From positions 1-64,000 of the forward strand of contig JAQVCT010000013.1 in assembly GCA_028689655.1 (NCBI GenBank): a DNA stretch of 64,000 bases. The letters are read 5' to 3'. This stretch comes from Lachnospiraceae bacterium (GTDB lineage Bacteria; Bacillota; Clostridia; Lachnospirales; Lachnospiraceae). The notes below the pieces were generated by a model, which was given only the letters and a program-made list of their open reading frames with translations, ran no database searches and had not been told where the DNA came from. The position numbers and the translations under genes were made by a program. This document shows, in pieces, positions 50,219 to 58,238 of the stretch (the stretch's first letter is position 1; every line of letters starts with the position of its first letter).

Positions 50219-50249
50219 AAAAACCCCCGCATTGAATGTGGGGGTTTTC
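50219..50249 (+). terminator. rho-independent terminator after rplQ
   Basis: A stem CCCCCGCAT / ATGTGGGGG with one GU pair, flanked by A and T tracts that extend it, closes the ribosomal cluster. Confidence 0.92.
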
Positions 50250-50254
50250 TTCAT

Positions 50255-50368
50255 TTAATAGGAAATTCCTTCGAAATTTCCTATTGGCAGCATCTTCGAT
50301 ACTGCTAATATCCGAAGCAAAGTGTCAGTAAAGTAGTGTCGACATAAGAGTGTCGAAGACACTTTGTT
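50255..50368. repeat. dispersed palindromic repeat, copy C
   Basis: The first hairpin (50257-50285, 11 bp) and CAGCATCTTCGATACTGCTAA match copy B. About 75 bases found in B are absent, and AAGCAAAGTGTC resumes at 50315. CAAAGTGTC (50318-50326) pairs with GACACTTTG (50358-50366), giving a closing stem that could also serve as a 3' structure for the convergent peptidase gene. Confidence 0.8.
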
Positions 50369-50390
50369 CTAATAAGGTAAAGATTTAAAT

Positions 50391-51125
50391 TTACTTTGTA
50401 ATACTTTTTTGGAAATGCTGGTAATCCTTTAATGATTTCCAATTACCGCCCCAGGTAAAGCCATGAGCAGTGAAGAGCTGGTAACAGAGATCATTCTTAT
50501 GGATTTTATGGGGGAAAGCAGCCTCACGATTGGCGTAAGCTTCGCTTCCAGGAGGGGTTATTCTGATTTTCCCATTGGGGTATGTCACATAAGGGTTATA
50601 AAAAGGATTAATATCGATGGCTAATCCCAGGGCGTGTTTGGAGAGAGATGTACTTCCAGATACCACACGGTAATTGAAACAGGAAGTATTATCTTCCAGG
50701 CAGGAAAGATCGTCATCGGCATTATATTCATCAATGAGCTTGATCTTATCAATGGGATACTGTGCCTGATATAACTCATAGAAAATCTCTACCAGATCTT
50801 GTGCGATTGCTTTATTACAGATAAGTTCTCCGGTTTGTGACTTTCCGTTAAAATCCACATAGAGAACATTCAGATAACGCAAGTCTTCATAAGGGACAGT
50901 ACAGTCCTCTTTGTATGACAGACCATTGATGCGTTGCTTTATCTCATCAGTAATGGACTCGTAGAAGAATCCGGGTTGATAAATGATACAATCATTATTT
51001 TGATTCATGGATGTAGTGGTTACCTCTATATTTGCATTTTTTGCCGGGGCAGCATTGGAGAAAAGAGGGGAAGATACCAATATTGCAGCGGCAGTTACTA
51101 TACATAATATTTTCTTATTATTCAA
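50391..51125 (-). CDS. M15-family D-Ala-D-Ala carboxypeptidase-like protein
   Basis: The 244-residue exported protein has a signal peptide (about residues 1-26, ending NAAPA) and a C-terminal M15 domain with the zinc ligands SKHALGLAIDIN and DYQHFQK. Such enzymes trim peptidoglycan peptides. The start is TTG with GGGAGG eight bases upstream. It is convergent with rplQ. Confidence 0.85.
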   Translation of the reverse strand: MNNKKILCIVTAAAILVSSPLFSNAAPAKNANIEVTTTSMNQNNDCIIYQPGFFYESITDEIKQRINGLSYKEDCTVPYEDLRYLNVLYVDFNGKSQTGELICNKAIAQDLVEIFYELYQAQYPIDKIKLIDEYNADDDLSCLEDNTSCFNYRVVSGSTSLSKHALGLAIDINPFYNPYVTYPNGKIRITPPGSEAYANREAAFPHKIHKNDLCYQLFTAHGFTWGGNWKSLKDYQHFQKSITK

Positions 51126-51239
51126 AATAGTACCTCCCTGTAAAATAAGTTATATATAGTATAGCTTATAGCGCAATGGAAGAAAATAGAAAAGCAAGTA
51201 TATTTTATAGAAAATATGAAAAATAAAGACATCCAGAAG

Positions 51240-51268
51240 TTGTATTCTACAAAATAATCTAGTACAAT
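51240..51268 (+). promoter_or_regulatory. promoter of the ecf-truA operon
   Basis: TTGTAT (51240-51245), a 17-base spacer and TACAAT (51263-51268), 59 bases before ecfA1. Confidence 0.6.
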
Positions 51269-51327
51269 AAAGGACAGACAATAAATGTAAACCAAATTAT
51301 GAAAATGGATAACAAATAGGTGCGACA

Positions 51328-52182
51328 ATGGGAATTATAGAAGCCAGTAAATTAGCATTTGAATATATCAGACGTGATGATGAAGGAAATGTGGAAGGAA
51401 TCACAAGAGCAATCGATGGTGTGGATCTGGATGTGAAACAAGGGGATTTTGTGGCGATTCTGGGACACAACGGTTCCGGAAAATCAACGCTGGCAAAGCA
51501 TATGAATGCAATTCTCTACCCCACAGAGGGTTCTGTGTGGGTGGACGGAAAAGATACCCAGGATGAGAAATATCTGTGGGATATTCGACAAAATGCAGGT
51601 ATGGTATTTCAGAATCCGGACAATCAGATTATAGGGCAGGTCGTGGAGGAAGATGTGGGATTTGGACCGGAGAACATGGGCATTCCTACAAAAGAGATAT
51701 GGGAACGCGTGGAGGAGAGCCTGAAAGCGGTTGGTATGTATGAATACAGAAAGCATTCTCCCAATAAGCTGTCAGGTGGTCAGAAACAGAGAGTAAGCAT
51801 CGCGGGAGTGATTGCCATGCATCCCAAGTGCATTATATTGGATGAACCCACTGCCATGCTGGACCCCAATGGGCGAAAAGAAGTCATACGAGCTGCCAGG
51901 GCCTTGAACCAGGTGGAAGGTGTGACTATCATCCTCATCACACACTATATGGAGGAGGCAATCTACGCGGATCAGATCATCGTTATGGATCAGGGACGCA
52001 TAGAGATGCAGGGCACTCCAAAAGAAATATTCAGCAGAGTGGAGGAGTTAAAGGAACTTCGCCTGGATGTACCACAGGTCACACTGCTGGCATATGAGTT
52101 AAAAAAGAGCGGATTACCTTTGCAGGACGGCATAATCACCACCCAGGAACTGGTGGAGGAGCTGAAGCGTATCCAGAAATAG
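51328..52182 (+). CDS. ecfA1: energy-coupling factor transporter ATPase EcfA1
   Basis: One of two ATPases powering ECF vitamin/metal importers. The 284-residue protein has Walker A GHNGSGKST (about residue 44), Q-loop VFQNPDNQ, signature LSGGQKQRVS and Walker B CIILDEPTAMLDP. It pairs with EcfA2 and EcfT next door; the substrate-binding S components are encoded elsewhere. The ribosome site (AGGTGCG) is weak. Confidence 0.95.
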   Translation: MGIIEASKLAFEYIRRDDEGNVEGITRAIDGVDLDVKQGDFVAILGHNGSGKSTLAKHMNAILYPTEGSVWVDGKDTQDEKYLWDIRQNAGMVFQNPDNQIIGQVVEEDVGFGPENMGIPTKEIWERVEESLKAVGMYEYRKHSPNKLSGGQKQRVSIAGVIAMHPKCIILDEPTAMLDPNGRKEVIRAARALNQVEGVTIILITHYMEEAIYADQIIVMDQGRIEMQGTPKEIFSRVEELKELRLDVPQVTLLAYELKKSGLPLQDGIITTQELVEELKRIQK

Positions 52183-52307
52183 CAGCGACCAAAGATATGA
52201 CAATAAAAAAGTAACAATGAAAATCATAAAAAAACAATATATAAATAATCATACGAGTAACAGCAGTAGAGCAAAATAGTAATATAGGGCAGGATAAGAG
52301 GCAGAAA

Positions 52308-53156
52308 ATGGCAATTATAGTAGATCATGTGAGTTATATATATGAAAAGGATACCACGATGGCAGTTCATGCCCTCGAGGATGTCAATATCCAGATTCCA
52401 GACGGGCAGTTCATAGGCTTGATCGGACATACTGGATCAGGGAAATCCACTCTGGTGCAGCATTTGAATGGCTTGATCAAACCCAGTCAGGGGACTCTTT
52501 ATTATAACGGAGAGGACTATTATTCCCAGGGATTTGATATGAAAAAGCTGAGAAGCAAAGTGGGGCTGGTATTTCAATATCCGGAACATCAGTTATTTGA
52601 AGCAGATGTATTTTCGGATGTGTGCTTTGGACCCAAAAATCTGGGATTATCAAAAAGTGAAGTGGAATTAAGAGCATATGCAGCCCTGAAACAGGTCGGG
52701 TTGGAAGATGAAAATTTTTATCAGTCCCCCTTTGACCTGTCAGGCGGTCAGAAAAGACGTGTTGCCATCGCAGGTGTGTTAGCCATGAAACCGGATGTGT
52801 TGATACTGGATGAACCCACCGCGGGACTGGACCCCAAGGGCAGAGATGAGATACTGGATCAGATTGCCAGGCTCCGGGAAGAGACAGGAGTCACGGTCAT
52901 CCTGGTATCCCACAGTATGGAAGATGTGGCGAAATATGTAGATCGGATTATTGTCATGAATAAAGGCTGCGTCCTGTTTGACGATGCGCCGAAGCAGGTA
53001 TTCAGATCTTATCAAAAATTAGAAGAGGTTGGGCTGGCAGCACCACAGGTCACCTATATCATGCATGAGATCAATGACAAGGTCTTTCCGGTGAATATGG
53101 ATGTTACCACGCTGGAGGAAGCCAAAAATGAAATATTGCAGGCGATGAAAAGATAG
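52308..53156 (+). CDS. ecfA2: energy-coupling factor transporter ATPase EcfA2
   Basis: The second ECF ATPase, 282 residues, has Walker A GHTGSGKST, Q-loop VFQYPEHQ, signature LSGGQKRRVA and Walker B VLILDEPTAGLDP. GAGGC precedes the ATG. Its stop codon lies inside the first unit of a 14-bp tandem repeat. Confidence 0.95.
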   Translation: MAIIVDHVSYIYEKDTTMAVHALEDVNIQIPDGQFIGLIGHTGSGKSTLVQHLNGLIKPSQGTLYYNGEDYYSQGFDMKKLRSKVGLVFQYPEHQLFEADVFSDVCFGPKNLGLSKSEVELRAYAALKQVGLEDENFYQSPFDLSGGQKRRVAIAGVLAMKPDVLILDEPTAGLDPKGRDEILDQIARLREETGVTVILVSHSMEDVAKYVDRIIVMNKGCVLFDDAPKQVFRSYQKLEEVGLAAPQVTYIMHEINDKVFPVNMDVTTLEEAKNEILQAMKR

Positions 53157-53189
53157 AAAGTAAAAGATAGAAAGTAAAAGATACAAAGT
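53148..53189 (+). repeat. three tandem 14-bp repeats at the ecfA2-ecfT junction
   Basis: AAAAGATAGAAAGT repeats at 53148-53161, 53162-53175 and (one change, G to C) 53176-53189. The first copy contains the ecfA2 stop codon. Confidence 0.9.
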
Positions 53190-53229
53190 AAAAAGGAAAA
53201 ACCGGAAATAAGAACAAGAGGAAACAAAA

Positions 53230-54039
53230 ATGTTAAGAGATATTACACTCGGTCAATATTACCAGACGGATTCAATCATTCACCGTTTGGATTCACGCGT
53301 AAAAATAATGGCTACCATGTTATTTATCATATCTTTATTTATGGTAAAGAATTTCATTGGATATATTGCCGCGGGTCTGTTTTTGGTGGCGATCATCAGG
53401 ATTTCCCATGTCCCATTTAAATTTATGATAAAAGGAATGAAAGCTATTTTATTTCTCCTCATTATTACCGTGGGGTTTAATCTCTTTCTGACGCCGGGAG
53501 AGCCTCTGATCACTCTTTGGAAGCTGACGATTACCCGGGAAGGTGTGGTATTGGCGGTGAGCATGGCAATCAGACTGTCATTTCTTATCATCGGCTCCTC
53601 CATTATGACATTGACCACCACGCCCAATAACCTGACAGATGGAATGGAAGCTCTGCTGAATCCCCTGAAGAAAATAAAAGTGCCGGTACATGAGATCGCT
53701 ATGATGATGTCCATCGCTTTGCGGTTCATTCCTATATTACTGGAAGAGACGGATAAGATCATGAAGGCGCAGATAGCCAGAGGTGCAGATTTTGAGAGTG
53801 GGAATCTCATCCGTAAAGCGAAGAATCTGGTGCCTTTGCTGGTACCACTTTTCATCTCCGCTTTTAGAAGAGCGAATGATCTCGCCATGGCAATGGAAGC
53901 CAGATGCTATCGTGGCGGTGAGAACAGGACCAAGATGAAACCTCTGAAATATTATAAGAGGGATTATCTGGCATATGTCATCACATTTGCTTATCTGGCA
54001 TTTGTGATATCAGTGGGGAGAGTTTTTCTGAAAATATGA
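53230..54039 (+). CDS. ecfT: energy-coupling factor transporter transmembrane protein EcfT
   Basis: The 269-residue membrane scaffold couples the ATPases to S components. It has about five helices and the coupling motifs ARG (KAQIARGADFESGN) and MEARCYRGG near the C-terminus. GAGGAAA precedes the ATG. Its end overlaps truA by four bases (ATGA). Confidence 0.95.
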   Translation: MLRDITLGQYYQTDSIIHRLDSRVKIMATMLFIISLFMVKNFIGYIAAGLFLVAIIRISHVPFKFMIKGMKAILFLLIITVGFNLFLTPGEPLITLWKLTITREGVVLAVSMAIRLSFLIIGSSIMTLTTTPNNLTDGMEALLNPLKKIKVPVHEIAMMMSIALRFIPILLEETDKIMKAQIARGADFESGNLIRKAKNLVPLLVPLFISAFRRANDLAMAMEARCYRGGENRTKMKPLKYYKRDYLAYVITFAYLAFVISVGRVFLKI

Positions 54040-54779
54040 AACGTGTAAAATTAATCGTAGCCTATGATGGAACGAATTATCATGGATGGCAGATACAGCC
54101 CAATGGAATCACCATTGAGAGCGAACTGAACAGATGCCTCAAAGATTTGCTGGGCGAGGATATAAAAGTCATAGGTGCCAGCAGGACGGACGCGGGAGTC
54201 CATGCACTTTGCAATGTGGCAATCTTTGATACCCAGGCGAGAATGCCGGGAGAGAAGATCTCCTATGCATTGAATCAAAGACTTCCAGAGGACATCAGGA
54301 TACAGCGATCTGAGGAAGTTCCCCTGGACTGGCACCCCAGGTATCGTCATAGTGTAAAGACTTATCAATATCATATCTATTGTGCAGAGTTCCCTTTACC
54401 CACGGTGAGACTCTATTCACATTTTACTTATTATCATCTGAACACAGAATGGATGCAGGAAGCCTGTCAATATTTCATGGGAGAGCATGACTTCAAAAGC
54501 TTCTGTTCAGCGAGATCTTCCGCGGAGACAACAGTGCGCACCATCACAGGAATCCATGTGGAGAAACAGGGAGACATGATAACCATAGAAGTCTCCGGTA
54601 CAGGTTTCCTCTATAATATGGTAAGAATCATAGCGGGTACGCTGATGGAGGTGGGAAATGGCGTCTATCCACCAGCCCACGTGAAAGAGATCATAGAGGC
54701 CTGTGACAGACAACAGGCAGGCCCCGTGGCACCAGCCAGGGGATTACTGCTATATTCTTATGACTTTCTGGAAGAGTAA
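54036..54779 (+). CDS. truA: tRNA pseudouridine(38-40) synthase TruA
   Basis: Isomerises uridines 38-40 in the tRNA anticodon arm. The 247-residue enzyme has the catalytic Asp in GASRTDAGVHALCNVA (about residue 52), FKSFCSARSSAETTVRTI and GTGFLYNMVRIIAGTL. Linkage with ecfT is the common Firmicutes arrangement. Confidence 0.96.
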   Translation: MKRVKLIVAYDGTNYHGWQIQPNGITIESELNRCLKDLLGEDIKVIGASRTDAGVHALCNVAIFDTQARMPGEKISYALNQRLPEDIRIQRSEEVPLDWHPRYRHSVKTYQYHIYCAEFPLPTVRLYSHFTYYHLNTEWMQEACQYFMGEHDFKSFCSARSSAETTVRTITGIHVEKQGDMITIEVSGTGFLYNMVRIIAGTLMEVGNGVYPPAHVKEIIEACDRQQAGPVAPARGLLLYSYDFLEE

Positions 54780-54920
54780 TATGATATCCGACAGGAAGAT
54801 CACAGATCGATCTTACAAATGAGAGATATAGCAGGAGTAAAATACCAAAGTGAAATTACTCCCACAGAGGAATAGGATGAAAGAATGTGGTAAAAATAAG
54901 CATTTTTAGATAAAAACAGG

Positions 54921-54949
54921 TTGACACACGTGGATGCGTATAATATAAT
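54921..54949 (+). promoter_or_regulatory. promoter of rplM-rpsI
   Basis: Perfect TTGACA (54921-54926), a 17-base spacer and TATAAT (54944-54949). Confidence 0.88.
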
Positions 54950-55108
54950 AATTCAATGTGGCGATGCGTCATAGGTCGAACCAATAGCCCCGGTGAGATC
55001 ATGAACAGCGTTCAGAAAATGAGTAACAATCTATGATCCCAACAGCCCCGGGATATGGAACATGAAAAGAAAAGTCGAAAGACTCTAGATTTTAATGGAG
55101 GAAACATA
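54950..55108 (+). promoter_or_regulatory. structured leader of rplM (candidate L13 leader)
   Basis: About 150 untranslated bases with repeated AGCCCCGG blocks (near 54987 and 55043) and matching GATCATG/CATGATC-like segments that can pair. L13 leaders are known in Firmicutes upstream of rplM; agreement with that model was not tested. An ATG at 55055 extends the frame upstream but has no ribosome site. Confidence 0.45.
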
Positions 55109-55537
55109 ATGAATACTTTTATGCCTAATCAAGCTACAGTTGATAGAAAATGGTATGTAGTTGACGCTACAGGATATACATTAGGACGTTTAGCATCAGA
55201 AGTTGCTAAAGTTTTAAGAGGTAAGAACAAGCCAATCTTTACACCTCACGCAGATACAGGTGATTATGTAATCGTAATCAACGCATCTAAGATCCAGGTA
55301 ACTGGTAAGAAATTAGATCAGAAAATTTACTATCACCACTCAGATTATGTTGGTGGAATGAAAGAGCAGACTTTGAGAGAAAAGTTAGATAAAAAACCAG
55401 AGCAGGTTATTGAACTTGCAGTAAAAGGTATGCTTCCAAAAGGACCTTTAGGAAGACAAATGTTTACAAAACTTCACGTATACGCAGGACCAGAGCATGA
55501 TCAAGCAGCTCAGAAACCTGAAGTATTAACATTTTAG
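55109..55537 (+). CDS. rplM: 50S ribosomal protein L13
   Basis: The 142-residue early-assembly protein has [20 protein letters not shown] and [26 protein letters not shown] precedes ATG 55109. It forms the usual two-gene operon with rpsI. Confidence 0.97.
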   Translation: MNTFMPNQATVDRKWYVVDATGYTLGRLASEVAKVLRGKNKPIFTPHADTGDYVIVINASKIQVTGKKLDQKIYYHHSDYVGGMKEQTLREKLDKKPEQVIELAVKGMLPKGPLGRQMFTKLHVYAGPEHDQAAQKPEVLTF

Positions 55538-55565
55538 TTAAGGGAATTGGAAGGAGGAAATTATA

Positions 55566-55964
55566 GTGGCAAAGTCAACAGGAAAATTCTACGGAACAGG
55601 TAGAAGAAAAAAATCAATCGCAAGAGTATACTTAGTACCTGGTAAAGGTAATATTACAGTTAATAAAAGATCTATCGACGAATATTTCGGATTAGAGACA
55701 TTGAAAGTTATCGTTCGTCAGCCATTAACAGAGACAGAGACAACAGACAAATTCGACGTTCTTGTAAATGTTCACGGTGGTGGATATACAGGACAGGCTG
55801 GTGCTATCAGACATGGTATCGCAAGAGCTTTATTGCAGGTAGACGGAGATTACCGTCCAGCATTAAAGAAAGCCGGTTACTTAACAAGAGATCCAAGAAT
55901 GAAAGAAAGAAAGAAATACGGTCTCAAAGCAGCTCGTCGTGCACCACAGTTCTCAAAGAGATAA
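55566..55964 (+). CDS. rpsI: 30S ribosomal protein S9
   Basis: The 132-residue protein has the C-terminal tail reaching the P-site tRNA ([14 protein letters not shown]) and [26 protein letters not shown] lies upstream. The rpsI 3' end is a known integration target of streptococcal integrative elements, and here an accessory region begins just after it. Confidence 0.98.
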   Translation: MAKSTGKFYGTGRRKKSIARVYLVPGKGNITVNKRSIDEYFGLETLKVIVRQPLTETETTDKFDVLVNVHGGGYTGQAGAIRHGIARALLQVDGDYRPALKKAGYLTRDPRMKERKKYGLKAARRAPQFSKR

Positions 55965-55990
55965 TAAAAAGGATGCTATTGCAGGCATTG

Positions 55991-56020
55991 AATCCCCAAA
56001 ACAGTATTGTTTTGGGGATT
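55991..56020 (+). terminator. terminator-like hairpin after rpsI
   Basis: A perfect 13-bp stem AATCCCCAAAACA / TGTTTTGGGGATT with a 4-base loop; no long T run follows. Confidence 0.75.
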
Positions 56021-56047
56021 ACTATATACTTAAAAATTGGTAACTGT

Positions 56048-56150
56048 TCAGGGTGGCTCATCTTCTTGAACTAAAAAGCTAACGGTCTTATAATCTCGCT
56101 TAACGACCGCTTTTATACTGATTTTCCCGCCGTCCTGAACTGTTACAAAA
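56048..56150 (-). pseudogene. possible C-terminal coding remnant
   Basis: A minus-strand frame ends VTVQDGGKISIKAVVKRDYK then TVSFLVQEDEPP and stops. The composition looks coding, but upstream the frame runs into the antitoxin RNA region with no ribosome site. It may be the tail of a truncated accessory gene. Confidence 0.25.
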
Positions 56151-56167
56151 ATTGTATAAAATGCCAG

Positions 56168-56195
56168 TAGACTTTTAGTGAAAAGTAAGTATAAT
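56168..56195 (+). promoter_or_regulatory. promoter of the type III toxin-antitoxin locus
   Basis: TAGACT (56168-56173), 16 bases, TATAAT (56190-56195). The -35 is weak and the -10 perfect. Transcription would begin just before the hairpin-rich RNA. Confidence 0.5.
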
Positions 56196-56199
56196 ATAA

Positions 56200-56329
56200 G
56201 TAAGAGGTCAAAAAGACTTCTTACTATTCTGCCGGAACTGCATATCGGCATAATAAAACGGTGCAGAAACAAATATTTCTCGCCACCCAGTTGGCGGCTA
56301 ATAAATGGCTGGGATGCAAATATTTATGC
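56200..56329 (+). ncRNA. candidate type III antitoxin RNA (degenerate tandem repeats)
   Basis: Two related units of about 47 bases are visible. TATTCT-GCC..CGGCATAATAAAACGG (56226-56261) parallels TATTTCTCGCC..CGGCTAATAAATGG (56274-56308), and AAATATTT recurs at 56271 and 56318, 47 bases apart. Hairpins TGCCG/CGGCA (56230-56250), CGCCA/TGGCG (56281-56296) and CCCAG/CTGGG (56286-56313) lie within the units, and a 10-bp hairpin opens the transcript (56201-56225). Repeat RNA, terminator, toxin is the layout of ToxIN/CptIN systems, where repeat RNAs bind and neutralise the toxin. Confidence 0.6.
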
Positions 56330-56354
56330 CCCACTTAATAGTGGGGCATTTTTG
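56326..56354 (+). terminator. attenuating terminator between antitoxin RNA and toxin gene
   Basis: ATGCCCCAC / GTGGGGCAT (9 bp) plus a T5 run ends 16 bases before the toxin start. In type III systems this terminator limits read-through so that RNA exceeds toxin. Confidence 0.85.
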
Positions 56355-56369
56355 TACATAGGAGATAGC

Positions 56370-56843
56370 TTGAATATAGGATACTTTTATTTTATTAAAG
56401 ATAAGTATTATGAACGTTTTCCAGATTGTGGTTTGATGGGAAATAAAGATGCAGATGAAACAGGCGTACACGGAAGACCTTGTTTCTATTGTTTTGAGGC
56501 AGATGGATGTTTTTGGATGGTTCCCATATCTTCTAAAACAGATAAATATGAGAAATTGTATGAGGAAAAGAAAAAGAAGTACAAAGAATACGATGGTTTG
56601 CGGTTTGGATATGTAAATGGAAAATATAGAGCATTTTTAATTCAGAATGTTTGTCCTGTAAGTAAAGAATATGTTGATTGTCAGTATATGATTGAAAATA
56701 ATACAGTTCCAGTGAAGATAAACGATAAGCTTTCAGCAGAAATCAATGGAATTATAAGAAAAGTAATCAGGCTAAATAAAAGAGGGACGAAGATTGTATT
56801 GTCTGATATAGATTATATTTTGAATGAATTGAAAGAAGCGTGA
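56370..56843 (+). CDS. candidate type III toxin (CptN/ToxN-like endoribonuclease)
   Basis: Starting at TTG 56370, with GGAG five bases upstream, the 157-residue protein begins MNIGYFYFIKDKYYERFPDC and continues GRPCFYCFEADGCFWMVPIS then SKTDKYEKLYEEK and FLIQNVCPVSKEYVDCQY. I recall this pattern from Firmicutes type III toxins of the CptN/ToxN group, which cleave mRNA and are held inactive by repeat RNA. An upstream in-frame ATG at 56178 would run through the antitoxin RNA and terminator and is rejected. Family assignment is from memory; the RNA context independently supports it. Confidence 0.65.
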   Translation: MNIGYFYFIKDKYYERFPDCGLMGNKDADETGVHGRPCFYCFEADGCFWMVPISSKTDKYEKLYEEKKKKYKEYDGLRFGYVNGKYRAFLIQNVCPVSKEYVDCQYMIENNTVPVKINDKLSAEINGIIRKVIRLNKRGTKIVLSDIDYILNELKEA

Positions 56844-56886
56844 GTATTTTTGAAGCCTTTTAGGTGACTACGGATAACTGACAAAC

Positions 56887-56919
56887 GACCCAAATCATGA
56901 CCCAAAAGCTAACCCAAAA
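56887..56919 (+). other. three direct repeats (G/A)ACCCAAA at 12-base spacing
   Basis: GACCCAAA at 56887, GACCCAAAA at 56899 and AACCCAAAA at 56911, each starting exactly 12 bases after the last. They resemble arm-type binding sites of tyrosine integrases, which often lie next to an attachment site; no integrase gene is adjacent. Confidence 0.4.
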
Positions 56920-57001
56920 CAAACCAATGATTCCACAAATGAAATTGTAGTATTGAATCAACTCAAAGCTGACCAGCATATCACACGGAATCAGAGTTAC
57001 C

Positions 57002-57223
57002 ATGTATTATGATGATCATAATCCTCCACATTTTCATGCGGAATATAATGGACATAAAGCAATTATTGAAATTGATGAAGCAAGATGTATAAAAGGTGCC
57101 TTGCCGTCGCGTCAATTGAAACTGATTTTAGCATGGTGCGTTTTACATCAGGATGAATTGATGCAAAACTGGGAATTATCAAAGGATGGAAAACCATTAA
57201 ATCGTATCAATCCATTAGTTTAA
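57002..57223 (+). CDS. DUF4160 protein, probably 5'-truncated
   Basis: The 73-residue frame MYYDDHNPPHFHAEYNGHKA matches DUF4160. In-frame codons upstream of 57002 still read SISHGIRVT, which fits the usual N-terminus (MPTISxFxGIRVTMYY), but the frame is closed at 56954-56956 and no good start or ribosome site remains. The 5' end may have been replaced when the flanking DNA was rearranged. The function is unknown; DUF4160 genes are often paired with DUF2442, as here, 17 bases apart. Confidence 0.65.
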   Translation: MYYDDHNPPHFHAEYNGHKAIIEIDEARCIKGALPSRQLKLILAWCVLHQDELMQNWELSKDGKPLNRINPLV

Positions 57224-57239
57224 AAGGGCGGTGATAGTT

Positions 57240-57515
57240 ATGCTTCCAAAAGTAGTTCAAGTAATACCAATGCAGGATTATTCTGTATATGTATATTTTG
57301 AGGACGGTAAAATTGTTTGCTATGATATGAGTGATATGATAGAAAAAGAGGTATTCAGACCACTAAAAGATATACAGATTTTTATGGAAACCTGTACTGT
57401 TATGAATGATACACTTGCATGGGATATTTGTAGGAATCGAGATAATGCGATGTGTCTGGATATTGATCCGGATACACTATATGAACTTCCATTTGTAAAT
57501 GAACAGATTGCATAG
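57240..57515 (+). CDS. DUF2442 protein
   Basis: The 91-residue protein MLPKVVQVIPMQDYSVYVYF with DTLAWDICRNRDNAMCLDID matches the small DUF2442 family. ATG 57240 is chosen, with GGGCGG upstream; GTG 57231 is an alternative. The DUF4160-DUF2442 pair is common on accessory DNA and has been suspected of toxin-antitoxin-like behaviour, which is unproven. Confidence 0.75.
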   Translation: MLPKVVQVIPMQDYSVYVYFEDGKIVCYDMSDMIEKEVFRPLKDIQIFMETCTVMNDTLAWDICRNRDNAMCLDIDPDTLYELPFVNEQIA

Positions 57516-57660
57516 CAGCAGAGGATTAAGAAGTGTGAGAGTGCATGAAAGAATATAGATAACTAACAGGTAAGTAACAAAGTTCTTAATAAGCCCTTAT
57601 ATTGGGCGTTCGTAGTTCTCAACAATCAAAAACCCCGAAAAACCTCGAAGCCATTAGCGC

Positions 57661-57751
57661 CCCTCCAATAAGGATGTTTACAAAAATCAAGAATTGTTTA
57701 GCATGACAGCCAAACGATAACCGATGAATTGTAAATAAACTTATTGGAGGG
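57661..57751 (+). promoter_or_regulatory. long-range hairpin sequestering the tnpV ribosome site
   Basis: CCCTCCAATAAG (57661-57672) is the exact inverse of CTTATTGGAGGG (57740-57751), and TTTACA/TGTAAA (57677-57682, 57730-57735) extends the stem after a 4-base internal loop. TTGGAGGG is the tnpV ribosome binding site. The fold would hide it unless the mRNA is bound, translated or cut. Confidence 0.65.
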
Positions 57752-57759
57752 TTTGCTAT

Positions 57760-58110
57760 ATGGCAAAGATTGAATTGGGTTATACTGAAATTGATGGATT
57801 ACTTTATCCAAATATCGAAACAGGCATGGAACATATTGAAGGTGACTTGGGTAAGTACGGTATTTTACGGTTGCGGTATCTATATGAGCACAAACGAGAA
57901 ATGTACCGAACATTGTTGCTCACCGGAAAGCTGGCACTGCACTGCAAGGCGGTTGACATAGCCGCCTTTGAGCAGTCAGAGCAGATACAGGCGGCTTGGT
58001 TAGATACCCATCCCATGCCACTTGAAGATACGCTGGAGCGTGTCCGGCTGCGCACGCAGGCGCAGATGATAGCTGATGAAATTGTGACGGCTGAATTAGT
58101 TTATGTCTAA
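57760..58110 (+). CDS. tnpV: transposon-encoded protein TnpV
   Basis: The 116-residue protein includes LGKYGILRLRYLYEHKREMY then TLLLTGKLALHCKAVDIAAF and ends IVTAELVYV, matching TnpV of Tn4451-type elements. Its function is unknown. GGAGGG lies nine bases before the ATG and is inside a hairpin. Confidence 0.8.
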   Translation: MAKIELGYTEIDGLLYPNIETGMEHIEGDLGKYGILRLRYLYEHKREMYRTLLLTGKLALHCKAVDIAAFEQSEQIQAAWLDTHPMPLEDTLERVRLRTQAQMIADEIVTAELVYV

Positions 58111-58238
58111 AAATATCGCCCTGCTGACCTTAAAATCAGCAGGGCGATATTGCTTATGCGGATTATCTTGCTACCCTTGAAAGTAGCACATTTTTGATGA
58201 CACCCAGTTTAATGCTCATAATAGCTATTGAAAAACAA

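Noticed and set aside
53148-53189. CRISPR-like repeats
   Set aside because: The units are 14 bp, directly tandem and without spacers; no cas genes are seen anywhere in the window.
56178-56369. N-terminal extension of the toxin to ATG 56178
   Set aside because: It would pass through the RNA repeats and terminator; TTG 56370 has a ribosome site and the expected N-terminus.
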